Assembly: GCA_965226645.1 (NCBI GenBank)
Contig: CBDDDL010000002.1
Location: forward strand, 372,001-436,000
Source of the DNA: Poriferisodalis sp965226645
GTDB lineage: Bacteria; Actinomycetota; Acidimicrobiia; Acidimicrobiales; Poriferisodalaceae
Direction: 5' to 3'
Length of the DNA stretch: 64,000 bases
Below, piece after piece: positions 46,606 to 56,038 of this stretch. The position numbers were made by a program, and so were the translations under genes. Position 1 is the first letter of the stretch; every line of letters starts with the position of its first letter. Under the pieces are notes generated by a model, which had not been told where the DNA came from, searched no databases, and saw only the letters and a list, made by a program, of their open reading frames with translations.

Positions 46606-47328
46606 ATGAGCGTCCTTGAATACGTGCTGGCAGCGTTGTTCGTCGCCGCCGGTGCTGGCACACAAGCGTGCATCGGCATTGGCATGGGGCTCATTGCCGG
46701 GCCGGTGCTGGTGGTCATCGATCCGACCGCGGTGCCCGGTCCGATGCTGATGATCGCAGGCGGCATCAATCTGCGAAACGCCATCGCGGACAGAGCGTCG
46801 CTCAACAAGCCCGCCCTGCGGCGGCAGCTGCTCGCTGCACCAATCGGTCTGGTGGCCGGCCTGGCGTTGCTGTCCGCACTCAGCGATCGCTCGCTGGCGA
46901 TTGCCGTGAGCCTGTTCGTGTTGTTGGCCGTTGCGGTGCAAGCCATCGGCACGCGACCGCTTGACGGCCGCCTGGCTGAGTATGCGGCGGGCGCCGGCAC
47001 GGCGTTCTCGTCGTCGGTGGCAGCAGTGCCCGGTCCGGTATACGCAGTCTTCGCCAGCCACTGGCAGCCTGCGGCGCTGCGAGCCACGCTGGCCATCTAC
47101 ATGCTGGTTGTCGGCACGGTCATCATCAGCGCCCTGGCCGTCATGGGCGACTTCGGCCTCAAACAGCTCTGGCTCGCGCTGAGCCTGCTGCCCGCGGCGG
47201 CACTCGGCCTGCCGATCGGGAGGTGGCTGCGACCGCGCCTCGCTGGCCCCCGGTTCCGGATGATCGTGCTCGGCGTGGCCTCCACAAGCGCAATCGTCGT
47301 CCTCGTCCGCCAACTCGTCAGCGCCTGA
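46606..47328 (+). CDS. TauE/SafE-family sulfite/anion exporter-like membrane protein
   Basis: The 240-residue protein has an AGGAG ribosome binding site and about seven to eight hydrophobic helices. The early AGAGTQACIGIGMGLIAGPVLVVI and the repeated second half (SSSVAAVPGPVYAVFASHW) show the internal duplication of the TauE/SafE family. It probably exports sulfite, sulfoacetate or another small anion. Its last 11 bp overlap the convergent aminotransferase gene. Confidence 0.85.
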   Translation: MSVLEYVLAALFVAAGAGTQACIGIGMGLIAGPVLVVIDPTAVPGPMLMIAGGINLRNAIADRASLNKPALRRQLLAAPIGLVAGLALLSALSDRSLAIAVSLFVLLAVAVQAIGTRPLDGRLAEYAAGAGTAFSSSVAAVPGPVYAVFASHWQPAALRATLAIYMLVVGTVIISALAVMGDFGLKQLWLALSLLPAAALGLPIGRWLRPRLAGPRFRMIVLGVASTSAIVVLVRQLVSA

Positions 47329-48580
47329 GATGGCCCCCGGCGCCGGGGCCGCAGTCAGGACCAGGGGTCCTCGGGCCCGGCGGCGGCTTGGACGCGGGAG
47401 TCGTCGCCTGCGCGATGACCTGGGCGGCCGCGGCCACACCGGAGGCGCCGATGGGCGCGCCGATCGCCGAGAGCGTCGCCTCGATTGTGCCGAGGGTGCC
47501 CAGCACCATCGGCGGGTTGAGGTGTCCCATGTGGCCGATGCGGAATTCGGCGTCGGGATTGCCCGTGATGCTGAGCCCCAGCGTGAGGCCCGCTTCGCTC
47601 TCGCACGTGGCGCGCAGCTGCTGTGCGGAGACGTCGCCGGTTCGGATCATCGTGACCGAATTCGAGCGGTGTGCAGGGTCGAGCACGTTGAGCTCGAGAC
47701 CCCCCGGCGCTGACCACGCATCGACCGCCGCATGAATCGCGCTCGCGAACACACGGTGGCGCTCCCAAACGTTAAGGAGACCTTCTTCGTCGATCATGTC
47801 CAGCGCCTCGGCGAGGCCCCACAGGTGCTGCACCGGCGGCGTGCCGCAGAAGATCCAGTAGTGCGCATCGGGATCGGTGCGCCTCGTCCAATCCCAGTAC
47901 GCGGTGCGCAGATCGGCTCTTTGGTGGGCTTCCCACGCTTTGGGTCCGACCCACACCATGCCGAGGCCCGGCGGCACCATCAGGCCCTTCTGACTGCCTG
48001 CCACGGTGACGTCCACGCCCCACGCGTCCATCTCGAAGGGTTCGCACCCCAGCGAGGCCACGCAGTCAGCGAGCAGCAGGGCCGGGTGGTCGGCATCGTC
48101 CATGGCACGACGCACCGCAGCGATGTCGTTGCGCACTGACGACGCAGTGTCGGTCTGCGCCACGAGCACTGCTGCGAATTCCCGCCCGACGTCGGCTCGC
48201 AGCCGTTCAGTGACGGCATCGGGGTCGATCGCCGCCCGGTCGGCCGCGTGCAGCACCTCGAACTTGACGCCGCTCTGGGCTGCCATCTCGGCCCAGTTCG
48301 TAGCGAAATGCCCGACCTCGAGCACGAGCACCTTGTCGCCCCGCGACAGCGTGTTGGTGATTGCCATTTCCCAGGCACCGTGGCCGTTGGAGATGGCGAT
48401 GTAGGCCCGGTGCTCAGTGCGGGCCAGAACCGGCAGCCGCTCCAGCAGCGAGTAGGTGAGGTCCACCACCTCGCCCTCGTAGATGTTCGGGATCGAGCGG
48501 TGCATGGCCGACAGCACCCGGTCGGGAATGACCGACGGGCCGGGAATCATGACCAGCGGACGTCCATATCGCAGCGGCAT
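47318..48580 (-). CDS. Class V aminotransferase (serine/alanine-glyoxylate aminotransferase-like)
   Basis: The ATG at 48580 follows AAGGGAG and gives 420 residues. Features are VMIPGPSVIPDRVLSAMHRS at the N-terminus, SNGHGAWEMAITN, LADCVASLGCEPFEMDAWGVDVTVAGSQKGLMVPPGL with Schiff-base Lys198, and FRIGHMGHLNPP near the end. It transfers an amino group to glyoxylate, making glycine, usually from alanine or serine. This fits the amine/glycine metabolism of the region. The last 30 residues are Pro/Gly-rich. Confidence 0.88.
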   Translation of the reverse strand: MPLRYGRPLVMIPGPSVIPDRVLSAMHRSIPNIYEGEVVDLTYSLLERLPVLARTEHRAYIAISNGHGAWEMAITNTLSRGDKVLVLEVGHFATNWAEMAAQSGVKFEVLHAADRAAIDPDAVTERLRADVGREFAAVLVAQTDTASSVRNDIAAVRRAMDDADHPALLLADCVASLGCEPFEMDAWGVDVTVAGSQKGLMVPPGLGMVWVGPKAWEAHQRADLRTAYWDWTRRTDPDAHYWIFCGTPPVQHLWGLAEALDMIDEEGLLNVWERHRVFASAIHAAVDAWSAPGGLELNVLDPAHRSNSVTMIRTGDVSAQQLRATCESEAGLTLGLSITGNPDAEFRIGHMGHLNPPMVLGTLGTIEATLSAIGAPIGASGVAAAAQVIAQATTPASKPPPGPRTPGPDCGPGAGGHLRR

Positions 48581-48802
48581 TGCATCTCCCTTCGACGACG
48601 GCGCAACAACCGCACATCGTCGAGAACTCAAAGCCTACGAACGGCCTGGGCGCTGGCCTGCACACATTCGTATGTCATCTGCCAGCACCTGGCGACACCC
48701 GAGCGGCGCTACTGACGCATGGACGAAATTGCGGTCCGGTCCGCCATTTGCAGCGGGCGTAGGCTTCGCACAATCTCCCAGAACAGAAGGAGGAGTTGTT
48801 CG

Positions 48803-50032
48803 ATGAGCGGCAGCGCACTGATCCATCCATTCTCGGTACTCGCACAGCACGAGAACGAGTTCATCAAGATCGTTTCGGGCGAGGGCGTGATGTTGCGCGA
48901 CGACGCCGGCAACGAGTACATCGACGCACTCGCCAGCCTGTGGCTGTGCCAGATCGGGCATGGCAATCGCACCGTCATCGACGCCATCACCGCGCAGCTC
49001 GATCAGCTGCAGACGTACAACACGTTCGCTCCGTTCTCGAACGGACCCGCCGTCGAAGTAGCCGAGATGGTGCGTGCTCGCTCTCAGCATCCCGACGGCC
49101 GCGTGTTCCTGGGCTGCTCGGGTTCAGAAGCCATCGACACCGTGCTGAAGTTCGCTCGGCGAATCCATCAACTGCGCGGCGACGTCGACCGGCAGATCAT
49201 CGTGCGACGCACCGGCGGCTACCACGGCGTGAACGTCGGCGGCACCAGCGTGCAAGGTCTCGAAGCAATCCGATCGGGCTGGGGCGATCTGCTGCCGCAC
49301 GTGGTCGAGATCCCCAACGACGACGTCGAGCCGGCGGCTCAGCTGTTCGCCGAGCACGGCGACCGCATTGCGGCGGTCATATCCGAGCCAATTCAGGGCG
49401 CCGGCGGCGTCATCCCGCCACCGGACGGTTATTTCGCGGGCCTACGCCGCCTGTGCGACGAGCACGGCGCGCTGCTCATCTTCGACGAGGTGATCTGCGG
49501 TTTCGGGCGCACGGGCTCCTGGTTCGGCGGTCAGACCTTCGGCGTGACGCCTGACATGTTCACCTTCGCCAAGGGCGTCACCTCGGGCTATCTCCCGCTG
49601 TCTGGCGTCGTGATGTCGCGCGAAATCGCCGACGTGCTGGAGTCTGACCCCGAAAAGCTCTTGCACGGTTACACCTACTCGGGGCATCCCACGGCGTGCG
49701 CCGCTGGCATCGCCAACATCGGCGTCATCGAGTCCGAGGGGCTCGTTGAACGGGCGCGCCACATCGGCACCAAGATGGAACAAGGCTTCCAGGCGCTGAA
49801 AGGCGACGGCATGCTCGCGGGCTACCGAGGCCTCGGGGGCATCTGGGCAGCCGATCTCGGCTATGACGCCGCCGACACTCGTGAAGCGTTTCTTAAGCGC
49901 GGCGTCATCTCACGCCCGGTCGCAAACGCCCTCATGTTCTGCCCGCCGCTCATCATCTCTGACGCCGAGATCGGGCAGATCTTCGACCGACTCGAAGACT
50001 CAATTCGAGCAACCTCGCCAGTCGCCGCCTAG
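48803..50032 (+). CDS. Class III pyridoxal-phosphate aminotransferase (omega-amino acid type)
   Basis: The ATG at 48803 is preceded by AAGGAGGAG, so I use it rather than upstream in-frame codons. The 409-residue product has LIHPFSVLAQHENEF, LGCSGSEAIDTVLKFARR, GGYHGVNVGGTS, AVISEPIQGAGGVIPPP, IFDEVICGFGRTGSWFGGQ and FAKGVTSGYLPLSG with Lys257. Relatives include taurine- and beta-alanine-pyruvate aminotransferases. The N-terminal IHPFS pattern resembles this group. It sits divergent from the serine-glyoxylate aminotransferase gene. Confidence 0.9.
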   Translation: MSGSALIHPFSVLAQHENEFIKIVSGEGVMLRDDAGNEYIDALASLWLCQIGHGNRTVIDAITAQLDQLQTYNTFAPFSNGPAVEVAEMVRARSQHPDGRVFLGCSGSEAIDTVLKFARRIHQLRGDVDRQIIVRRTGGYHGVNVGGTSVQGLEAIRSGWGDLLPHVVEIPNDDVEPAAQLFAEHGDRIAAVISEPIQGAGGVIPPPDGYFAGLRRLCDEHGALLIFDEVICGFGRTGSWFGGQTFGVTPDMFTFAKGVTSGYLPLSGVVMSREIADVLESDPEKLLHGYTYSGHPTACAAGIANIGVIESEGLVERARHIGTKMEQGFQALKGDGMLAGYRGLGGIWAADLGYDAADTREAFLKRGVISRPVANALMFCPPLIISDAEIGQIFDRLEDSIRATSPVAA

Positions 50033-50207
50033 CGCTGCTTGGCAGGCGGTGCCGAGCCGATTCCGAGCCTGCTCTGAGCCAGTTCCGGCAGCAGCCGAGC
50101 ATCGGCGCGCACGTCGGTGAGAGACTGAGGCCAACGCAGCCGCGGCGGTAGGGCCGGTCCGCCTCGCTCTCGCTGCTCGCGCACCGGCCGCGGGAGGCTG
50201 ACGCGTC

Positions 50208-50627
50208 ATGGAAACCAACGAGACCCGGGAATTGGTGGAGCGCTACTACACCGCGCTGACGACAGGCGACCGCGACACGCTGATGGATTGCCTCGACCCG
50301 GACGTCGTGTGGGAGCCGCCCGGCACCGCCAACGTCGGCAAGACCGTCGGCGCTACCGAAGTGGCCCGAGCGCTGGGTTCGCGGGTCGTCAAGGAGACCT
50401 TCGACATCACCAAGCCGTTCGGGCTCGACATTCGCAAGATGATCGTCGAGGGCGATACCGCCGTGGTGCAGCAACGGCTGACCGCGACGGCCAAGGCCAC
50501 CGGCAACGACTACGACAACCAGTACTGCTGGGTGTACACGTGCGACGAGGGTCGCATCACCTACATGGAGGAGTACGCCGACACGCTGTACGCAGCGCGC
50601 CAGATGGGCTGGGACCTCAACGCCTGA
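50208..50627 (+). CDS. NTF2-like (SnoaL-type) protein
   Basis: The 139-residue protein starts LVERYYTALTTGDRDTLMDCLDPDVVWEPPG, followed by VGKTVGATEVARAL and YCWVYTCDEGRITYMEEYADTLYAARQMGW, the cone-shaped NTF2 fold typical of SnoaL-like proteins. Such proteins are isomerases, dehydratases or binding proteins. No active residues can be assigned. It precedes the amidohydrolase gene by 86 bp in the same direction. Confidence 0.85.
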   Translation: METNETRELVERYYTALTTGDRDTLMDCLDPDVVWEPPGTANVGKTVGATEVARALGSRVVKETFDITKPFGLDIRKMIVEGDTAVVQQRLTATAKATGNDYDNQYCWVYTCDEGRITYMEEYADTLYAARQMGWDLNA

Positions 50628-50713
50628 ACGGCTCGGCTGCGGCCACAGGCACAGCCGACCGCCCCTCGACACAATCAACGAAGACCGAAGCAGGAGCACT
50701 AGGAGCGGCTGCA

Positions 50714-52411
50714 ATGAGCAAATACGACATCGTCATCAAGGACGGAATGATCTTCGACGGCAGCGGCGCGCCACGAGTGCGCGGTGATGTCGGCATCGCT
50801 GGCGGCAAGATCGCCGCCGTCGGCCGGGTCGACGCCCGCGAAGCGGCCAAGGTCGTCGACGCCTCGGGCATGCACATCGCCCCCGGATTCGTCGACCTCC
50901 ACACCCATTACGACGCGCAGGTGTTCTGGGACCCGTACTGCACGCTGTCGGGCTGGCACGGCATTACGTCGGTGGCCATCGGCAACTGCGGCTTCGGCTT
51001 CGCGCCGGTCGACCCGGACATGCGCGAGTACGCCATGCGCTCGATGACCCGGGTGGAGGCCATCCCGTATGAGTCCATGAAGCAGGGCATGCCGTGGGAC
51101 TGGGTGACGTTCCCCGAATACCTCGACAGCCTCGAGCGCACCCCCAAGGCACTCAACATCCTGCCGTACGTGCCGATCGGGCCGATGCTGGTGATGGTGC
51201 TGGGCCTCGACGACGCCAAGGACGGCCGCATGCCCACGGTGGGCGAGCACGAGATGCTGGCCAAGCTGGTGCACGAGGCGATGGACGCGGGCGGCTGTGG
51301 CTGGTCTGCCCAGCGGCTGCCTCCGACCGGTCCCGCTGCGGTGCAGCGCGACTGGGACGGCACGCCGATGCCCACCGACATGATGAACGACGAGACGGCG
51401 CTGGTGCTGGCGCGGGTGCTGGCCGAGCGCAACGAGGGCGTCGTCCAGATGACGCTGACGAGCGGCAATGTGGCCCACGACCTGGCGCATCTCGAGGAGA
51501 TCGCGTCGATCAGCGGACGGCCGCTGCTGCACAACGTGGTGCAGGCCTTCGCGGACAAACCGACGATCCACCGCCGTCAGATCGAATGGCTGGAGCGTTG
51601 TCGAGAGCAGGGCGTGCCGGTGTATGGCCAAGGCGTCACCAGCGATGCCGGGTTCACCTTCACGCTGGAGGATTGGAACCTCTACGACGACTCCCAGGCC
51701 TGGATGGAAGCCTGCATGGGCGACAAGGACGAGCGCATGGCAAAGATGGCCGATCCCAGCCGTCGCCAGGCCCTCAAGGACACCCTGCCCCGTACCGCCA
51801 CAGCGCCGCTGGACACGGTGACGATCCTGTCGCCGCGCAGCGCCTCCACCGAGCAGTACCGGGAGATGTCGGTGGGCCAGGCGGCTGAAATCGCCGGCAA
51901 GCACCCGGTCGACCTCATGCTCGACGTAGCAGTGACCGACGGACTGGACACGCTGTTCTTCGTGGCGCCGCCGCAGGGCAACTCAGACCTGTTGCGTGAC
52001 ATAGTTCAGTACCCGCACATGCTGTTCGGCGTGTCCGACGGCGGTGCGCACACCAAGTTCCTGACCGCGGGCCGCTACCCCACCGAGACGCTGACCTCCC
52101 ACGTCCGCGAGAACCAGTGGATCACCTACGAGGAAGCCCACCGGCGCCTGTCTGCGCTGCCTGCTCATCTCGCCGGCTTCCGCGACCGCGGCATGATCCG
52201 CAACGGCGGTCCCGCCGATGTGCTCGTGTACGACCCGGAGAATCTGGAGATCGGCCCCAACGAGGTCGTCCACGACCTGCCGGGCGGCGAATGGCGGCGG
52301 ATCCAGCGGGCCAGCGGCTACCGCAGCGTCATCGTGAACGGCCAAGAGACCATCAGCGAAGACACCCAAACCGAGACCTACAGCGGCCACCTCCTCCGCC
52401 ACGGCGGCTAG
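50714..52411 (+). CDS. N-acyl-D-amino-acid deacylase-family amidohydrolase
   Basis: The 565-residue metal-dependent hydrolase begins KYDIVIKDGMIFDGSGAPRVRGDVGI and has APGFVDLHTHYDAQVFWDP (metal ligands in HTH), GITSVAIGNCGFGFAPV with the conserved Cys-containing loop, and GVSDGGAHTKFLTAG (Asp ligand). The end has GRPADVL-like NGGPADVLVYDPENL. D-aminoacylases remove the acyl group from N-acyl-D-amino acids. Related enzymes hydrolyse cyclic amides, so the substrate is not certain. Confidence 0.88.
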   Translation: MSKYDIVIKDGMIFDGSGAPRVRGDVGIAGGKIAAVGRVDAREAAKVVDASGMHIAPGFVDLHTHYDAQVFWDPYCTLSGWHGITSVAIGNCGFGFAPVDPDMREYAMRSMTRVEAIPYESMKQGMPWDWVTFPEYLDSLERTPKALNILPYVPIGPMLVMVLGLDDAKDGRMPTVGEHEMLAKLVHEAMDAGGCGWSAQRLPPTGPAAVQRDWDGTPMPTDMMNDETALVLARVLAERNEGVVQMTLTSGNVAHDLAHLEEIASISGRPLLHNVVQAFADKPTIHRRQIEWLERCREQGVPVYGQGVTSDAGFTFTLEDWNLYDDSQAWMEACMGDKDERMAKMADPSRRQALKDTLPRTATAPLDTVTILSPRSASTEQYREMSVGQAAEIAGKHPVDLMLDVAVTDGLDTLFFVAPPQGNSDLLRDIVQYPHMLFGVSDGGAHTKFLTAGRYPTETLTSHVRENQWITYEEAHRRLSALPAHLAGFRDRGMIRNGGPADVLVYDPENLEIGPNEVVHDLPGGEWRRIQRASGYRSVIVNGQETISEDTQTETYSGHLLRHGG

Positions 52412-52573
52412 CTACCCAACTGGTCGAGGCAGCGACGGGAACCACCGCGCATCGCTGTCGTGTCACTACATTGATGTCACACCCCTTCACAAAGATGAGC
52501 CGTGCGCTTAGCGCCGACAAGACTTCCTTACAGACCGACACGTCCAACGGCTATCCACTAGAAGAGCACGACG

Positions 52574-52807
52574 ATGAGCGATTCAGACATCGAGTACGAC
52601 GACATTGAAGTTCTCGTGCTCAGCGATGACGAGGTGCGCGTCGCCATCAACAACGCTCTCGAGACTGCCGGATGTACGTGGGAGGAACTCCAGCAACAGG
52701 CCGCCACCGGCCGCTTCACCAGCGAAATGGCCCGACGCACTTGGTTGCCCGGCACGCCCCAGCGGCGCACCCACGTCGTTTCGACCTTTGAGCCCACACC
52801 CGCCTGA
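52574..52807 (+). CDS. Small acidic protein, first gene of accessory module
   Basis: The 77-residue protein starts with a very acidic stretch (MSDSDIEYDDIEVLVLSDDEV) and continues VAINNALETAGCTWEELQQQAATGRFTSEMARRTWLPG, which could be a short helix-turn-helix-like pair of helices. It might be an antitoxin or a small regulator. It overlaps the next gene by 20 bp. No family is recognised. Confidence 0.6.
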   Translation: MSDSDIEYDDIEVLVLSDDEVRVAINNALETAGCTWEELQQQAATGRFTSEMARRTWLPGTPQRRTHVVSTFEPTPA

Positions 52808-53465
52808 CTTACAGAAGCAGGCCAGAGACTTCGCGGGCGAAATGACCGCGATGCTCAACGGCACAGTGACTGACGGCATCCGTCTGTCACCGATGATGGA
52901 TGCACACGCGCGCGCCGTGATTGGCTTCCGACTGAGCAAAAACGACCTTTACGGTGAGGCAATCGACCTGACCACCTCGCGATCGCCGGCGCGATTGCGG
53001 TTGCTACTCCATCACACTCTGGTGCTCGACGAAGCGGGCCAGCACCTCACCACAGACAAGAGCACGTACACACTCGTAACCGCAAACGACGACTCAGCTG
53101 TCCTCACCTACGACTACGTGAGGCAGCCACCGAACAAATACCCAGAAGCCCACCTGCATCTGGATGGAGAATCAGCGACGCGCAGGCACCTCATGAGCAC
53201 TTGCGGCCACACCAAGCGCAAGCCCGTGAACCTCCACTTGCCGGTCGGTGGGCGCAGGTTCCGGCCGAGTCTTGAGGATCTCATCGAGTTCTGCATCCTC
53301 GAAGAACTCGTGACACCGCGGGCTGGCTGGCAGGAAGCGCTTGACGCATCGCGAGACCGCTTTCACACGCAGCAGCTCAAAGCAGCGGCAAGGCGCAATC
53401 CCGATCACGCAGCGAAGGTCTTGCGCGATATGGGATGGACTGTCGCCGCGCCAATCGCCATCTAG
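52788..53465 (+). CDS. Hypothetical protein, second gene of accessory module
   Basis: The start is uncertain: the frame is open upstream, but a TTG at 52788 (225 residues) sits best after the first gene's body. The protein contains DLTTSRSPARLRLLLHHTLVLDEAG, AVLTYDYVRQPPNKYPEAHLHLDGES, KRKPVNLHLPVGGRRFRPSLEDLIEFCILEELVTPR and a C-terminal helix (ARRNPDHAAKVLRDMGW). Histidines and YDY/HLHL patches could form a metal site, but there is no HExxH. Unrecognised; location between a small acidic gene and a GIY-YIG gene suggests a toxin-antitoxin or defence-type unit. Confidence 0.6.
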   Translation: MSPHPPDLQKQARDFAGEMTAMLNGTVTDGIRLSPMMDAHARAVIGFRLSKNDLYGEAIDLTTSRSPARLRLLLHHTLVLDEAGQHLTTDKSTYTLVTANDDSAVLTYDYVRQPPNKYPEAHLHLDGESATRRHLMSTCGHTKRKPVNLHLPVGGRRFRPSLEDLIEFCILEELVTPRAGWQEALDASRDRFHTQQLKAAARRNPDHAAKVLRDMGWTVAAPIAI

Positions 53466-53474
53466 GGGACGAAC

Positions 53475-54083
53475 ATGGCTACCGAGGGATATGCGCTCGC
53501 TGACGGGGGCGAGCGAACTCGAGTGAATGTCGGTGGTCGCAAGTTGCGGCCGTGCGGCACGTACGCGGCGTTCCAACGCCACCAGAAGCGGGACGAAGAA
53601 CCGTGTGAGGCCTGCACCGACGCGGCGAGGCTCTGGCGGCTCTATACGAACTCTCGCAAGCAGTTCTGGAGCCGCAAGGCCAAGGGCGCCCAGCCCAACG
53701 AACTTGAGCAGCTACTCAGCAAGATGCGACTGCGAGAAGTCGACTACAGGGCGTTGGAACGACGCAGCGACACGCCCCAGCCACCGAACAGGCGCTGGAC
53801 GGTCTACCGCTTCGATTTCGTGAACGGCAAGCAGTACGTGGGCATCACACAGCGCGCTGCCAGCGCTCGCGAAGCCGAACACGTCTCAGGTGACAAGCGC
53901 CTGACGGGCGGCTCCGCTCGCATCAGTGAGCTCGTCGCGGCAGGCATTGCGTATGAACTCGTCATCCGTGCGACTGACCTGACGGAAGGCGAGGCGTACG
54001 AACTCGAACGGGAAGAGATCGCAAAGCTAGAAAACCCGCTCAACGTGCAGGGGCCGATCTATCAGCGGACGAAACGAGACTGA
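53475..54083 (+). CDS. GIY-YIG-type nuclease domain protein with N-terminal Cys motif
   Basis: The 202-residue protein has AGGGGAC before the ATG. The N-terminal 50 residues hold a zinc-finger-like motif (LRPCGTYAAFQRHQKRDEEPCEACTDAARLW) that I have seen in actinobacterial phage and accessory proteins. A helical linker follows. The C-terminal domain is GIY-YIG-like: WTVYRFDFVNGKQYVGIT (the GIY and YIG strands), AREAEHVSGDKR with an Arg/His pair, and ELEREEIAKLENPLN with a likely metal-binding Glu. It could be a DNA-cutting enzyme of the module. Confidence 0.72.
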   Translation: MATEGYALADGGERTRVNVGGRKLRPCGTYAAFQRHQKRDEEPCEACTDAARLWRLYTNSRKQFWSRKAKGAQPNELEQLLSKMRLREVDYRALERRSDTPQPPNRRWTVYRFDFVNGKQYVGITQRAASAREAEHVSGDKRLTGGSARISELVAAGIAYELVIRATDLTEGEAYELEREEIAKLENPLNVQGPIYQRTKRD

Positions 54084-54156
54084 GTACGAGCACAGCCGGG
54101 ATGCAACACTGGGGCGTTGCGGCCGACGCTTCGATGAGTTGACCCGAGGAGGAGCC

Positions 54157-55317
54157 ATGACGACCTACGCCGGTGAGCGTTTCATTCATGACACCGACAG
54201 CCACTTGATGGAGCCGGTGGACTGGCTGGCCAGCTACGCCGATGGGGCGACTGCTGAGAAGCTGAGAGACCTCAGCCTGGCGGGAGGGGGCGACACGGCC
54301 ACGCTCGAGCTCGTGGAACAGTGCTGGGAGCGGCGCAACGATCCCGAAGAGACGGCGAAGCTGGCAGCCGACGTCGTCAAGGGGCCCAAGGGCTACTTCG
54401 CCTATGGCTCCATGGACGCCAACGAGCGGATGGGAGCACTCGACCAATTGGGATTCGCCAGCCAGCTCGTGTTCACGACGTTTGCGCACACCCAGTTCCA
54501 CGGGCGCACCGACCTCGACCTGGTCTACGGCGGCGCGTCGGCGCACAACCGCGGCATCGCCGACTTCTGCTCGGTCGATCCCCGGCTGCTCGGTGTGGCG
54601 TTCGTGCCGCTAGAAGATCCGCAGCGAACCATCGAGTGCGCCCGTGAGGCCATCGAAGCGGGATGCCGGGCTGCGTGGATCCCCCACGGGGTGCCGACGG
54701 ACAAGAGCCCGACGCATCCCGACTTCGATCCCCTGTGGGCGCTGTTGTCCGAGGCGAGCGTGCCCGTGCTCATGCACCTGGGGCCCAACGGCGGCAATCA
54801 GCTGCCGAAGACGTACCACAACAATGGTCGCAACCCCGGCAAGGATTTCGTCGGCGGCGGTGAGAATCTGCGCTCGAAGGATTTCCTGAACCTGTTCCAC
54901 GACGCCGAGAACCTGCTGTCGTGCATGGTGATGGACGGCATCTTCGAACAATTCCCCGAGTTGCGTTGCGGGCTGATCGAACTAGGTGCGGGGTGGGTGC
55001 CGAACCTGCTGCGCTCGCTCGACAACGCCGTCTTGGCGTTCGGTCGACACGAGCCCGAGTTGGCCAAGCTGACCATGGCGCCCTCGGACTACATCCGGCG
55101 GCAGGTGAGATTCACGCCGTGGCACTTCGAGGACGTGGGCTGGCTGGTGTCGAACTGCGGGCCCGAGCTGTTCCTGTTCTCGTCCGACTGGCCGCACCCC
55201 GAAGGCGGCCGCGACCCGATCTCCGAGTTCCAGGCTTCGTTTACCGCAGCTGGGCTCAGCGCAGGCGCCACTTCGCCGTTCTGGGCGGGCAACGCCTCAT
55301 TCCTGCTCGGCGTCTAG
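54157..55317 (+). CDS. Amidohydrolase-family (ACMSD-like) TIM-barrel protein
   Basis: The ATG at 54157 follows GAGGAGGAG and gives 386 residues. Metal-site residues are seen at HDTDSHLMEP (the D.DSH variant of DxHxH), VPVLMHLGPNGG (His) and FSSDWPHPEGG (Asp). These fit the amidohydrolase-2 family, whose members decarboxylate or hydrolyse aromatic and cyclic acids. The typical end FWAGNASFLLGV is present. The substrate is not readable from the context. Confidence 0.87.
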   Translation: MTTYAGERFIHDTDSHLMEPVDWLASYADGATAEKLRDLSLAGGGDTATLELVEQCWERRNDPEETAKLAADVVKGPKGYFAYGSMDANERMGALDQLGFASQLVFTTFAHTQFHGRTDLDLVYGGASAHNRGIADFCSVDPRLLGVAFVPLEDPQRTIECAREAIEAGCRAAWIPHGVPTDKSPTHPDFDPLWALLSEASVPVLMHLGPNGGNQLPKTYHNNGRNPGKDFVGGGENLRSKDFLNLFHDAENLLSCMVMDGIFEQFPELRCGLIELGAGWVPNLLRSLDNAVLAFGRHEPELAKLTMAPSDYIRRQVRFTPWHFEDVGWLVSNCGPELFLFSSDWPHPEGGRDPISEFQASFTAAGLSAGATSPFWAGNASFLLGV

Positions 55318-55413
55318 CGCTGCTGGGGCCCATGCGGACCGGCGGTAGATTCAGCCACAGAGCGCTGCGGGAGCCGCGCCTGGCGGCACGAGTCGCGGCG
55401 CAGGAGAGCAGAC

Positions 55414-56013
55414 ATGGCTGAGAACTCGAACCAGCGCGGGCAATCCCGTACGGCCCTGCTCGTGGTAGACGTGCAACCCACCTTTTGCGAAGGCGGCGCC
55501 TTGCCCGTGGAAGGCGGCAATGCGGTGGCCTCGCGGGTGGCGGACCTGCTTGCCAGCGCACACGGCTACAACCTCGTGGTGACTACTCAGGATTGGCACA
55601 TCGACCCGGGCGACCACTTCAGCGATGAGCCCGATTTCGTCGACACGTGGCCGCCGCACGGCGTAGCCGGCACCGCCGAGGCCGAACTGCATCCCGCACT
55701 CGACCCGGTCGTTGACCGGATTGATGCCCGCGTGCGCAAGGGCATGCACGCCGCGGCGTATTCCGGTTTCGAAGGCATCGACGACAACGGCCGGACTCTG
55801 GACGAGATGCTGTCCGCTGCCGGCATCACCAATGTCAACGTCGTCGGGCTGGCGTTCGACCACTGCGTGCGCGCCACCGCCGTCGACGCTACCGCCAACG
55901 GCTACGCCACCGCGGTGCTTGACGACCTCGCGGCCTCCGTCGCTCCCGAAACCGAAGCCGCCGCACGCACCCAACTCGCCGACGCCGGCATCGCCGTCAT
56001 CGCCTCGCGCTGA
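55414..56013 (+). CDS. pncA: Nicotinamidase/isochorismatase-family amidohydrolase
   Basis: The 199-residue enzyme has the three catalytic residues of nicotinamidases: Asp19 (LLVVDVQPTFCEGGALPVEGG), Lys109 (VRKGMHAAAYSGF) and Cys151 (AFDHCVRATAVDA). TQDWHIDPGDHF carries the metal-ligand Asp/His region. It would turn nicotinamide into nicotinic acid for NAD salvage. The match to PncA is stronger than to simple isochorismatases because of GALPVEGG and DWH. Confidence 0.88.
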   Translation: MAENSNQRGQSRTALLVVDVQPTFCEGGALPVEGGNAVASRVADLLASAHGYNLVVTTQDWHIDPGDHFSDEPDFVDTWPPHGVAGTAEAELHPALDPVVDRIDARVRKGMHAAAYSGFEGIDDNGRTLDEMLSAAGITNVNVVGLAFDHCVRATAVDATANGYATAVLDDLAASVAPETEAAARTQLADAGIAVIASR

Positions 56014-56038
56014 GCGGCATTCGCCGAGCCGGCGAGCG

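Noticed and set aside
45742..47439. 565-codon leftward frame over acyl-CoA dehydrogenase and TauE-like genes
   Set aside because: It crosses two well-supported genes and has no domain of its own.
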